In this document: positions 24,127 through 31,366 of the stretch, piece after piece | Position numbering within the stretch: the stretch's first letter is position 1 | Layout: the number at the start of each line of letters is the position of its first letter | NCBI GenBank assembly: GCA_964462295.1 | Contig: CAYWXH010000014.1 | Coordinates: 1-36,024, forward strand | Origin: JALVIU01 sp964462295 | GTDB taxonomy: Bacteria; Atribacterota; JALVIU01 | Reading direction: 5' to 3' | DNA length: 36,024 nucleotides | Translations under genes and position numbers: made by a program | Notes under the pieces: generated by a model | What the model was told of the DNA's origin: nothing | Database searches by the model: none | The model's input: the letters and a program-made list of their open reading frames with translations, nothing else

Positions 24127-25525
24127 ATTTTCCTACACAGAAATTTTCAAATACAGTTTCAATAATGGATTCTACATATTCCTTACCCGTAATCTTATAG
24201 ATATCTCGCAAAGCTTCTTCAAGATCTAAACCTATCAAATCCACAGGAATCCCCTTGACTAACGCATCCTTTGCCTTCTTCAAAAAGTTTAAGCTATGTT
24301 CTATCAGTGTTTTATGTCTCAAATTTGTAAGGACAACTTCATTCCTTACCCCATGTCTATCTTCAGAGATCACCTTAGAAATCATTACCCTCTTTAAATT
24401 TTCAAGACCTTCTTCTGTTTTTGCAGAGACAAGAACTGAGGGTAGATCTTCTCTTTTTAAAATTGCTTTAACATCTTTTTCAGTAATCTTTGATGGTAGA
24501 TCTAATTTATTCAAAATTATTATTATATTCTTATTTTTGATAAAACTTACTATCTTTTTATCTTCTTCCTGTAGCTCTTCAGCCCGATCAAGCACAAAAA
24601 GGACCAGATCCGCATCAGAAAGCTCCTCAAGGCTTCGCATAACCCCCATCTTATCCAAAGGGTGATCAGTATCTATAATACCTGCAGTATCTATAAGATT
24701 AAAACGTATCCCTTCGATAATTATCGATTCTCTAAGGCTATCACGTGTAGTTCCTGCAATGGGCGTAACAATCGCCCTATCCTCTGCCAATAAGGCATTT
24801 AGAAGACTTGATTTTCCAACATTAGGTCTACCAATAATCACAGTTTTCACACCCTTAGTTAAAATCCTTCCCAATTGATATGAGGAAAGGAGTCTCTGGA
24901 TAAGAGACATAGCATCTTCAATAAGAGATAAGAGTTCCTTATAATCAAGTGGAGTAATATCTTCATCCGGAAAACTTATAAGGGCCTCAAGCCAAGATAT
25001 AGCAGATAAGATCTTGTCTTCAATGAGCCTTAGCCTCTTAGAGAGCCCACCTGAAAGTTGGTTAAGACTTACCTTCCGTGCCTCCTCTGATGTAGCCTCA
25101 ATAAGTGAAAGCACAGCCTCTGCCTGTGTAAGGTCTATCCTACCATTTAGATAAGCCCTCTTTGTAAACTCTCCTGGTTCTGCAACTCTTGCCCCCTCTT
25201 TTATTATAAGTTCAAGTATCTCATTTAAGATAAACATCCCCCCATGACATTGAAACTCTACCACATCCTCCCTAGTGTATGTATGTGGAGCTCTCATAAC
25301 AAGGAGTATGGTCTCATCAATAGGCTCTTCTCTATGGGGGTCAAAAACATATCCAAAATGGGCTGTATACGAAGAGAAGGTGGATATATCCACCTTCTCT
25401 CTTCTTTTATTTCGAAATAGATTCTCGGCAATCTTTAAGGCATCTTTACCACTTATTCGTATTATACCTATACCACCCTCACCAGGAGGGGTTGAAATAG
25501 AGGCAATAGTGTCAAACTCTTTTAT
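24125..25525 (-). CDS. mnmE: tRNA modification GTPase MnmE (apparent AUA start)
   Basis: MnmE, with MnmG, modifies U34 of certain tRNAs. The full protein is 466 residues. The N-terminal folate-binding domain has KEFDTIASISTPPGEGGIGI then IRISGK; FQCHGG follows at about 96. The G domain has GRPNVGKSSLLNALL, AIVTPIAGTTRD, IDTAGI and NKLD, and the end is FCVGK with the catalytic Cys. The first canonical start (GTG 25393) would delete 44 conserved residues. Between an in-frame TAG and the conserved IKEFDTIA there is no ATG, GTG, TTG or CTG. An ATA at 25525, 8 bases after GGGAGG and overlapping the end of jag by 14 bases, is the only sensible initiator. A base error or a +1 shift from jag is the alternative. 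Confidence 0.93.
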   Translation of the reverse strand: MKEFDTIASISTPPGEGGIGIIRISGKDALKIAENLFRNKRREKVDISTFSSYTAHFGYVFDPHREEPIDETILLVMRAPHTYTREDVVEFQCHGGMFILNEILELIIKEGARVAEPGEFTKRAYLNGRIDLTQAEAVLSLIEATSEEARKVSLNQLSGGLSKRLRLIEDKILSAISWLEALISFPDEDITPLDYKELLSLIEDAMSLIQRLLSSYQLGRILTKGVKTVIIGRPNVGKSSLLNALLAEDRAIVTPIAGTTRDSLRESIIIEGIRFNLIDTAGIIDTDHPLDKMGVMRSLEELSDADLVLFVLDRAEELQEEDKKIVSFIKNKNIIIILNKLDLPSKITEKDVKAILKREDLPSVLVSAKTEEGLENLKRVMISKVISEDRHGVRNEVVLTNLRHKTLIEHSLNFLKKAKDALVKGIPVDLIGLDLEEALRDIYKITGKEYVESIIETVFENFCVGK

Positions 25526-26216
25526 CTTTTCTTCCTCCCTTTGTTTTTTCGCCTACAGGATATACTATAACCCGTCTTTTGGGTTCTTTTCCTTCACTCT
25601 TTGTCATAATATGTGGATCTTTTTTTAGTAGATTGTGAACGTATCTTCTCTCCACTGTGCTCATAGGATCAAGGGTTACAGTTTTCCCAGTAGAGATAGC
25701 ACGACTTGCCGCCCTTTTAGCTACCCTTTTTAGATAAAGTTTTCTCTTTTCTCTATACCCATCGAGATCAAGATATAAATTTTTCTCATATCCTTTTCGA
25801 GAAGAAATTACATTTAAAAGATACTGTATAGCATCAAGGGTTTCTCCGTGTCGCCCTATTATTATACCCCTATCTGTTGAATGGATTTTTAAGAAAAGCT
25901 CATCATTCTCTCTATTAAATACCTCAATATTTGCATCTACTCCCATAAATTTAAAGATATTATTTAGAAATTCCTCTGGAGAAAAATCAGAATACACCTT
26001 TTCCTTGTGTTTTCCATTTTTTTCTTTGAGTAAGATTCTAATTCTTACATTTTTTTGTGCAAAAAGACCAAAAAGACCTTTTTTGCTCTCCTCTGTCTCC
26101 TCTATTTCATAATCATACTCTTTATTAAGGTCATCCAGAGAATTTATGCCTATAGATAAAAGTGCCTCTCTAATCGCCTCTTCTTTTGTTTTTCCTATTC
26201 CTTCTACCTCTTTCAT
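25512..26216 (-). CDS. jag: RNA-binding protein Jag (KhpB/EloR)
   Basis: The 234-residue protein has a Jag-N domain (MKEVEGIGKTKEEAIREALL, to about 55), a KH-II domain (about 85-160, IIGRHGETLDAIQYLLNVI with a GRHG in the GxxG position) and an R3H domain (about 160-225, LDPMSTVERRYVHNLLK, then a KRRVIVYP end). In Firmicutes this protein (KhpB/EloR) binds RNA with KhpA and influences cell elongation. It follows yidC by 18 bases, the common order, and overlaps mnmE by 14 bases. Confidence 0.93.
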   Translation of the reverse strand: MKEVEGIGKTKEEAIREALLSIGINSLDDLNKEYDYEIEETEESKKGLFGLFAQKNVRIRILLKEKNGKHKEKVYSDFSPEEFLNNIFKFMGVDANIEVFNRENDELFLKIHSTDRGIIIGRHGETLDAIQYLLNVISSRKGYEKNLYLDLDGYREKRKLYLKRVAKRAASRAISTGKTVTLDPMSTVERRYVHNLLKKDPHIMTKSEGKEPKRRVIVYPVGEKTKGGRKDKRV

Positions 26217-26234
26217 AGCCTATCCTCCTTTTTC

Positions 26235-26861
26235 TCAGGAAACAGCACTTTTTTTCGATTTGAAATCAATATAGTATCTCAAAATTATGTCCAAGAAGCT
26301 TGATATACCCCAGTAAAGAACCACTCCCGTAGGAAGCTTAAGGCTTATATATCCGATAAAGAGGGGCATTATTATAAGCATAGTCTTGTTCTGAGATGTA
26401 TCATCCCCTGGGGACATAACCTTTTGCTGGAGAAAACTTAAAACTACTATAAGGATCGGTAAAACATAGTATGGATCTGGCTTTGATAGGTCCCAAAGTC
26501 CTAAAAATTTAGCACCACCAAAATTATAACCATTTAACAATCTAAATAGTATCCACAATATTGGAAGTTGAATCAGCATAGGCAGGCAACCCCCAAAAGG
26601 ATTAACCCCATGTTCTTTGTAAAGCTCCATCGTTTTTTTATTGAGTTCCTGAGGATTATTTTTATATTTCTGTTGTAATTCTTTTACAAGTGGCTGAATT
26701 TTTGCCATCTCTCGCATGGACTTTATCTGTTTTATCGTAAGGGGATAAAGTACTAGCTTTATTACAACAGTAAGTAGGATAATAGCTACACCATAACTAT
26801 GAGTAACTCCATAAAAGAACTCAATAATATTGCGTAAAAGTGTATATAGCCAATCAAACAA
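26235..26861 (-). CDS. yidC: Membrane insertase YidC/Oxa1, short form
   Basis: The 208-residue protein holds only the insertase core. It has VAIILLTVVIKLVLYPLTIK (about 24-43), a cytoplasmic hairpin (MREMAKIQPLVKELQQKYKN, with NPFGGCLPMLIQLPILWIL following) and three more membrane helices, ending in a positively charged tail. There is no large periplasmic P1 domain of the proteobacterial kind and no lipobox of the Bacillus kind. The groove Arg conserved in many YidC proteins is Lys here (VVIKLVLYP). It overlaps yidD by 8 bases. Confidence 0.93.
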   Translation of the reverse strand: MFDWLYTLLRNIIEFFYGVTHSYGVAIILLTVVIKLVLYPLTIKQIKSMREMAKIQPLVKELQQKYKNNPQELNKKTMELYKEHGVNPFGGCLPMLIQLPILWILFRLLNGYNFGGAKFLGLWDLSKPDPYYVLPILIVVLSFLQQKVMSPGDDTSQNKTMLIIMPLFIGYISLKLPTGVVLYWGISSFLDIILRYYIDFKSKKSAVS

Positions 26862-27102
26862 TTTTCCTCACTCCTATCTTCTCTTTATTTAGATCAGGTA
26901 CAGGATCATAGCCACCTGGATTAAAGGGATGACACCTTAAGATCCTTTTTACAGAAAGAATGCCCCCTCGTAAGGCCCCATATTTTGAGATGGCCTCATA
27001 TGAATATGCAGAACATGTAGGGTAAAATCTACATGTTCTGGGTTTATATGGAGAGATAAACTTTCTATAGAAGCTAATTATCATAAGAAGCAATCTTTTC
27101 AT
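26854..27102 (-). CDS. yidD: Membrane protein insertion efficiency factor YidD
   Basis: The 82-residue protein has all the family marks: FYRKFISPYKPRTCRFYPTC, SAYSYEAISKYGALRGG and LRCHPFNPGGYDPVPD. YidD is a small membrane-associated protein that helps YidC; its exact mechanism is unclear. It overlaps the end of rnpA by 29 bases and the start of yidC by 8. Confidence 0.95.
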   Translation of the reverse strand: MKRLLLMIISFYRKFISPYKPRTCRFYPTCSAYSYEAISKYGALRGGILSVKRILRCHPFNPGGYDPVPDLNKEKIGVRKIV

Positions 27103-27427
27103 CTTTTTCTATGCTCCTAAATCCCTCTATTAGATCTTCCTTTAAATCCCAGAAACTCGCTATCTTTGCATTTCTTTTTGATATCACAGCAATATCATAA
27201 CCCGAGGGAATTTTATCAATATTAAGCCTTATAATCTCTCTCAATCTTCTCTTTATCTTATTTCTCAAAACAGCCTTACCCACCTTTTTACTTACCACAA
27301 TACCTATACGAGAATAAGGGAGATTGTTTTCTATAAAAATCAACAATAAGTAGTTACCTATCCATTTTCTCCCATTTTTATATACATAGTGAAATTCCCT
27401 CGGTTTTCTAAGTCTCTCATATGACAT
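27074..27427 (-). CDS. rnpA: Ribonuclease P protein component
   Basis: The 117-residue protein partners the RNase P RNA in 5' tRNA processing. It has the N-terminal LRKPREFHYVYKNG, the strand RIGIVVSKKVGKAVLRNKIK and the RNR-like helix KRRLREIIRLN (here RNKIKRRLRE). It starts 6 bases after the rpmH stop, the near-universal rpmH-rnpA order. The RNase P RNA gene is not in the window. Confidence 0.95.
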   Translation of the reverse strand: MSYERLRKPREFHYVYKNGRKWIGNYLLLIFIENNLPYSRIGIVVSKKVGKAVLRNKIKRRLREIIRLNIDKIPSGYDIAVISKRNAKIASFWDLKEDLIEGFRSIEKDEKIASYDN

Positions 27428-27433
27428 TAAAAT

Positions 27434-27568
27434 TTAGATAGAAACTCTTTTGCGTCCCTTTTTCCTCCTTCTCTTTAACACCTCTCTTCCTCCACGAGTC
27501 TTCATCCTTGCCCTAAAACCGTGTACTCTCTTTCTCCTACGATTATGTGGCTGATAGGTTCTCTTCAT
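27434..27568 (-). CDS. rpmH: Ribosomal protein bL34
   Basis: A 44-residue basic protein: MKRTYQPHNRRRKRVHGFRA then RMKTRGGREVLKRRRKKGRK and RVSI. It matches bL34 along its whole length. AGGAGG lies 8 bases upstream of the ATG. First gene of the long minus-strand operon reaching to 18791. Confidence 0.97.
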   Translation of the reverse strand: MKRTYQPHNRRRKRVHGFRARMKTRGGREVLKRRRKKGRKRVSI

Positions 27569-27624
27569 CTCTCACACCTCCTAATTAAATTTATCTTGAT
27601 CACTATGTAGTAGAACCATATAGT

Positions 27625-27652
27625 ATTATACAGGATTTTTCAAAAAAGACAA
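27625..27652 (-). promoter_or_regulatory. Promoter for the rpmH-rnpA-...-parB operon
   Basis: TTGTCT (27652-27647) and TATAAT (27630-27625), spacer 16 bases, giving a 5' untranslated region of about 50 bases. I found no other clear promoter between the tightly packed genes down to 18791, though internal ones are possible. Confidence 0.7.
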
Positions 27653-27658
27653 CACCCC

Positions 27659-27946
27659 TTATGAAAGTAATTCATCCAGTGTTTTTGCCTTTTCCACTTT
27701 TTCTAAAAGTTTTTCCAATTTTTCAAGAGCTATTTCTTTGTCTATATATTTTTTATAAAATTCTACACCCTCTTTTCCAAATTTTATCTTAAGGGCTACT
27801 TTTAAACCCTGTTGGAGCCCCTTTTCCATACCTTTTTCCATGCCCTTTTCCATGCCCTTTTCCATACCTACTTTCATCCCTTTTTTCATGCCTTTTTCCA
27901 TACCCACTCTTTCTAAATACTCCTCAACATAAGATACATACTTCAC
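27659..27946 (-). CDS. Possible intragenic small product of the Rpn gene (RpnS-like)
   Basis: Inside the Rpn frame, AGGAGGTGA at 27960-27952 is a near-perfect ribosome binding site, and an in-frame GTG at 27946-27944 follows AGGAGG by 8 bases. Initiation here would give 95 residues, MKYVSYVEEYLERVGMEKGM and on to the common C-terminus, lacking the nuclease core. E. coli rpn genes are known to encode such in-frame small proteins that neutralise the full nuclease. Here the site is a prediction only; the AGGAGGTG also encodes E-E-V in the long protein. Confidence 0.5.
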   Translation of the reverse strand: MKYVSYVEEYLERVGMEKGMKKGMKVGMEKGMEKGMEKGMEKGLQQGLKVALKIKFGKEGVEFYKKYIDKEIALEKLEKLLEKVEKAKTLDELLS

Positions 27947-28657
27947 ATTTTTCACCTCCTCAATCTCTCTTACCTCATCTAATATTATACCTTGTTTCAT
28001 AGGATCAGAAATATACAAAAGCCCGGTAATAAACTTAAAAAGCTTTACCACTTCATATTCTGTTTTACCCTTTTCATACATAAGTCTCACAAGTTCCCTT
28101 GTAAACCTTAACTTTTTATCTTCATCATTTTTTGCAGCTTGTGCATATTTTACAGCAAGTACCACAAGGGAAAATGGGTTATCCACCTTTCTAAGATAAG
28201 AATCTTTATATTCTAAAATTTTTGAAACATTGTACCTATATATAAGCTCTGTTCCATAAAAATCATACTTGTACTCAAAAGGTTTGTATCTACTATCTCT
28301 GTCAGTAAAAACGGCAAGAGAGACTATTTTTTTCCTATATTTATCAAAGATTCTATAAAAATAGGTAAACATCCTAAGGGGAAATTCTTTTTCGTTATAT
28401 CCCTGAATCTCTATATGTATAAGGATCCATCTCTCATCACTGTTTTTCAAATTTACCTGGACAAGTTTATCAACAAATCTCTTCTTTGCTTTAGATAGAG
28501 GTTTTATTATGTTAAACTCTTTGTCTAAAAACTTATATCCCCTCTTAAAGTCTATATCTTCATAGAGCATAGGATGAAAAAACTTAATAAAATATGGAAA
28601 AAAATCCTCTATTATTTCTTTCCAAAGGGCATCTGCCCCTGGTCTCTTATTTTCCAC
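27659..28657 (-). CDS. Rpn-family (PD-(D/E)XK) nuclease / recombination-promoting protein
   Basis: The 332-residue protein belongs to the Rpn/transposase_31 group. The N-terminal part has the nuclease core KRFVDKLVQVNLKNSDERWI then LIHIEIQG (Asp and E-x-Q active-site pattern, about residues 60-91), and FPLRMFTYFYRIFDKY follows. The C-terminal part is a run of GMEKG units and a Lys/Glu-rich helix ending TLDELLS. Rpn proteins of E. coli are endonucleases with antiphage or recombination effects. Its ATG lies within the last 11 bases of tldE, so it is coupled to a housekeeping operon, which is unusual. An internal in-frame start is described separately. Confidence 0.85.
   Translation of the reverse strand: MENKRPGADALWKEIIEDFFPYFIKFFHPMLYEDIDFKRGYKFLDKEFNIIKPLSKAKKRFVDKLVQVNLKNSDERWILIHIEIQGYNEKEFPLRMFTYFYRIFDKYRKKIVSLAVFTDRDSRYKPFEYKYDFYGTELIYRYNVSKILEYKDSYLRKVDNPFSLVVLAVKYAQAAKNDEDKKLRFTRELVRLMYEKGKTEYEVVKLFKFITGLLYISDPMKQGIILDEVREIEEVKNVKYVSYVEEYLERVGMEKGMKKGMKVGMEKGMEKGMEKGMEKGLQQGLKVALKIKFGKEGVEFYKKYIDKEIALEKLEKLLEKVEKAKTLDELLS
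27820..27904 (-). repeat. Tandem 12-base repeat encoding GMEK units in the Rpn gene
   Basis: Seven consecutive four-residue units (GMEK, GMKK, GMKV, then four GMEK) are encoded by near-identical 12-base blocks. Length change by slippage would keep the frame. Each unit carries an in-frame ATG. Confidence 0.85.
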
Positions 28658-29981
28658 CTATACTTAACCCCTCTACTAAGGTAGTAGATCCTCCTATGCC
28701 TTGTGGGAAAAACTTAAGGTCATTACCAACTATTCTAATACCTTTTAAAAAGTCCTTAAGATTTCCTGCAAGGGTCATTCCCTTAAGAGGATAAGCAATT
28801 TCTCCATTTTCGATAAGTTGCCCTGTAATTCCTACAGAAAAATCACCGGATATAGGGTTTATTGTATGTGCACCCATTATCGAAGTTATATAGATCCCCT
28901 CCCTTACCTCTGAGATAATATCCTTTGGTGTTATCTTCCCTGGGATAAGGTGAAGATTTGCTGGGGAGACTGTAGGCAATAGTTTAAGAGATGTTCTAAA
29001 TCCTGACCCTGTACTTTCTGTATTAAAATATGAAGCACTATATAGGTTATGGAGGTAAGCATTAAGCCTTCCTTTTGATATAATCTCAGTTCTTTTTGTA
29101 GGGACACCCTCATCATCAAATGGAGAAGTAGAGACGCCCTCAGGTAGTGTCCCATCATTTACAAGGGTAACCTCAGAACTTGCAATATCTTCTCCCAACA
29201 TATTTGCAAAAATAGATTTACCTTTCATAACATTCTCACCAGAGAATGCAGGAAATAGTGCACCCAAAAGCTCTGCTTCTGCCTCAGGACTAAAGACCAC
29301 GGGAAATTTCCCTGTTTTGTAAATCTTTCCTCCCAATTTTGAAATTACCTTATATGCTGCAATCTTTCCTATCTCTTCGGGGTCTATACGGTATAAAAAA
29401 GGGGAAAGGGCCATTTCATAACCCATCTCTCTTTCTCCTTTATCCTCTGCAATAACCTCTACAGAAAGGTAGATAAATGTAAAGTCATAACTTCTTTCTA
29501 TACCATATGTATTGTAAAGCTCGATGGTACCATATCCTTTCTTTACTAAAATCTCTCTAAAATCTCTAATCCTATCATCATAACTCCTTGCCGCATCCTC
29601 TATACGCTCAGCATAAGACACAAGGGCCTCCATACTAAGATCCAAAATATCAGGGTCATATATATTTACATCCTGTGGTGGTAAATCATAAGATAAGATA
29701 CGATAATTAGCGTTTTCCTCTGTAAATCGTGAGAACTCATATGCACTATTTATCACCTTCTTTATACTCTCATCATCAAGGGAAGAGGTATAAGAAAAAC
29801 CCAATTTATGGTCATTTATAATCCTTATTGCTCCACCTCTTTCATCTTCCTCCTTAAATGCCTCTAATTCTTTATTTCTATACTCTATGCTTATACTTTT
29901 TGAATTTCGAACATAGATCTCACCATTTTTTATATTTAATCTTTTAAATTCTGAGGTTGCCACCTCTTTCCATTTTTTCAT
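28647..29981 (-). CDS. tldE: TldE/PmbA-type subunit of the TldD-TldE metalloprotease
   Basis: The 444-residue protein has the PmbA/TldE layout: an N-terminal domain with ISIEYRNKELEAFKEEDERG and IRIINDHKLGFSYTSSLDDE, and a C-terminal domain with VVFSPEAEAELLGALFPAFS, FDDEGVPTKRTEIISKGRLN and NPISGDFSVGITGQLIENGE. It lacks the HExxxH zinc site, as expected of the non-catalytic partner. TldD-TldE cleaves unfolded or modified peptides (for example in microcin maturation). Its start overlaps the tldD stop by 4 bases. Confidence 0.92.
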   Translation of the reverse strand: MKKWKEVATSEFKRLNIKNGEIYVRNSKSISIEYRNKELEAFKEEDERGGAIRIINDHKLGFSYTSSLDDESIKKVINSAYEFSRFTEENANYRILSYDLPPQDVNIYDPDILDLSMEALVSYAERIEDAARSYDDRIRDFREILVKKGYGTIELYNTYGIERSYDFTFIYLSVEVIAEDKGEREMGYEMALSPFLYRIDPEEIGKIAAYKVISKLGGKIYKTGKFPVVFSPEAEAELLGALFPAFSGENVMKGKSIFANMLGEDIASSEVTLVNDGTLPEGVSTSPFDDEGVPTKRTEIISKGRLNAYLHNLYSASYFNTESTGSGFRTSLKLLPTVSPANLHLIPGKITPKDIISEVREGIYITSIMGAHTINPISGDFSVGITGQLIENGEIAYPLKGMTLAGNLKDFLKGIRIVGNDLKFFPQGIGGSTTLVEGLSIGGK

Positions 29982-31357
29982 TTTACAATACCTCCTACTA
30001 CTATCTGGGGAATCCTTACTGTAGGTTGTGCATCAGAGACAGGTACCCCTTGTCCATCTTTACCACAGGTCCCCACCGCAAACCCAAGGTCATTACCTAC
30101 CATGTCTATAGATTCCAAAACTTTTGGGCCATTTCCTATAAGGGTTGCCCCACGAAGTGCCTTAGTAGGTACACCATCTTTTATAAGATATGCCTCAGGA
30201 CAGTTAAATATAAAATCACCACTTGTAATATCTACCTGCCCTCCGCCCATCTTTTTTATAAGTATACCCTTTTTTACACTTTTTATAATTTTATCTGGGT
30301 CATCCTTTCCTGGTAAAACAAGCGTATTTCTCATCCTTGGAATAGGAAGGTGACGGAAATTCTCCCTTCTTCCGTTTCCTGTTGGAGAAACACCAAACCG
30401 TCGTGCTGTTTTTCTAGAGTGGAGATACCCTTTTAATATACCGTTTTCGATAAGTACTACCTTTTGAGAGGGAATACCCTCATCATCTATCCCAGATGTT
30501 CCCCTCTTTCCCGGAAGGGTTCCATCATCTACTACAGTAATAAGTTCACTTGCCACCTTTTGTCCTATCTTATCTTTATAAACAGATCCACCCTTTTCCA
30601 CAAGATCTGCCTCAAGTCCATGTCCACATGCCTCATGTACCATAGTACCACCAGCAGATGAAGAAAGCACAACCTGATATGTTCCAGCAGGGGCAGGCTC
30701 ACCACGCAACTGTGTCATGGCAAGCCTTGCAGACCTTTTTGCTACCTCCTCAGGTGGTGTCTTTTCAAAAAGCTCAAAACCTACCGTACCTGATATAACC
30801 TCATACCCTGTCTGCACATCCTTTCCATCTGTAGCGACAGTCTGTACAAGAAAAGAGGTATATGTCCTATCATCATGGGTATGTTCCCCATAGGAATTAT
30901 ATATATCTATGGTTTTTTTGGTATCTAAATAAAGGGTAGTTACCTGAACTATCTCAGGGGCATATTCTCGAGCCACCATATCTGCCCTTTTTACAAGTTC
31001 TATCTTATCTTCTAAAGGGACAGAAACAGGCGGAATTTTTACTTTTGATGGGTTTTTATAATCTATATCTTTTATAGATAATTCCTTTGGGCCTGTCCCT
31101 ATAAAAAGTTTACTAAATGTTTCTGCCATACTACGAAGTCTTTCGAAATCTATAGTGGTAGTATATGAGAAATATTCCCTATCTCCCTTTACTACCCTTA
31201 GAGAGACGCCTTTGTCTATTCCGCCTGTTATCTCCTCTATCCTTCCTGATTCAAACTTTATTGTAAGAGATACAGTATCTTCAAAATAAAGTTCTGAAAA
31301 ATCAGCATCACCTTTTGCAAGAAGCAACAGTTCTCTAATCTGATCATGTGTCAACAT
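29978..31357 (-). CDS. tldD: TldD metalloprotease subunit
   Basis: The 459-residue protein carries the zinc site HEACGHGLEADL (HExxxH) near residues 233-244, preceded by VVLSSSAGGTMV. It also has DDGTLPGKRGTSGIDDEGIP, NGRRENFRHLPIPRMRNT and, near the end, VGTCGKDGQGVPVSDAQPTV with the third zinc ligand Cys. It is the catalytic half of the TldD-TldE protease. It lies 9 bases after serS and overlaps tldE by 4 bases. Confidence 0.95.
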   Translation of the reverse strand: MLTHDQIRELLLLAKGDADFSELYFEDTVSLTIKFESGRIEEITGGIDKGVSLRVVKGDREYFSYTTTIDFERLRSMAETFSKLFIGTGPKELSIKDIDYKNPSKVKIPPVSVPLEDKIELVKRADMVAREYAPEIVQVTTLYLDTKKTIDIYNSYGEHTHDDRTYTSFLVQTVATDGKDVQTGYEVISGTVGFELFEKTPPEEVAKRSARLAMTQLRGEPAPAGTYQVVLSSSAGGTMVHEACGHGLEADLVEKGGSVYKDKIGQKVASELITVVDDGTLPGKRGTSGIDDEGIPSQKVVLIENGILKGYLHSRKTARRFGVSPTGNGRRENFRHLPIPRMRNTLVLPGKDDPDKIIKSVKKGILIKKMGGGQVDITSGDFIFNCPEAYLIKDGVPTKALRGATLIGNGPKVLESIDMVGNDLGFAVGTCGKDGQGVPVSDAQPTVRIPQIVVGGIVK

Positions 31358-31366
31358 ATCATCCTC

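Noticed and set aside
24125..25393. mnmE starting at the GTG at 25393
   Set aside because: This would remove the conserved KEFDTIASISTPPGEGGIG segment of the folate-binding domain, which is encoded in frame just upstream.
28176..28186. DnaA boxes (TTATCCACC here and TTATCCACT near 34527)
   Set aside because: Single imperfect matches inside coding sequences with no clustering; not evidence for an origin.
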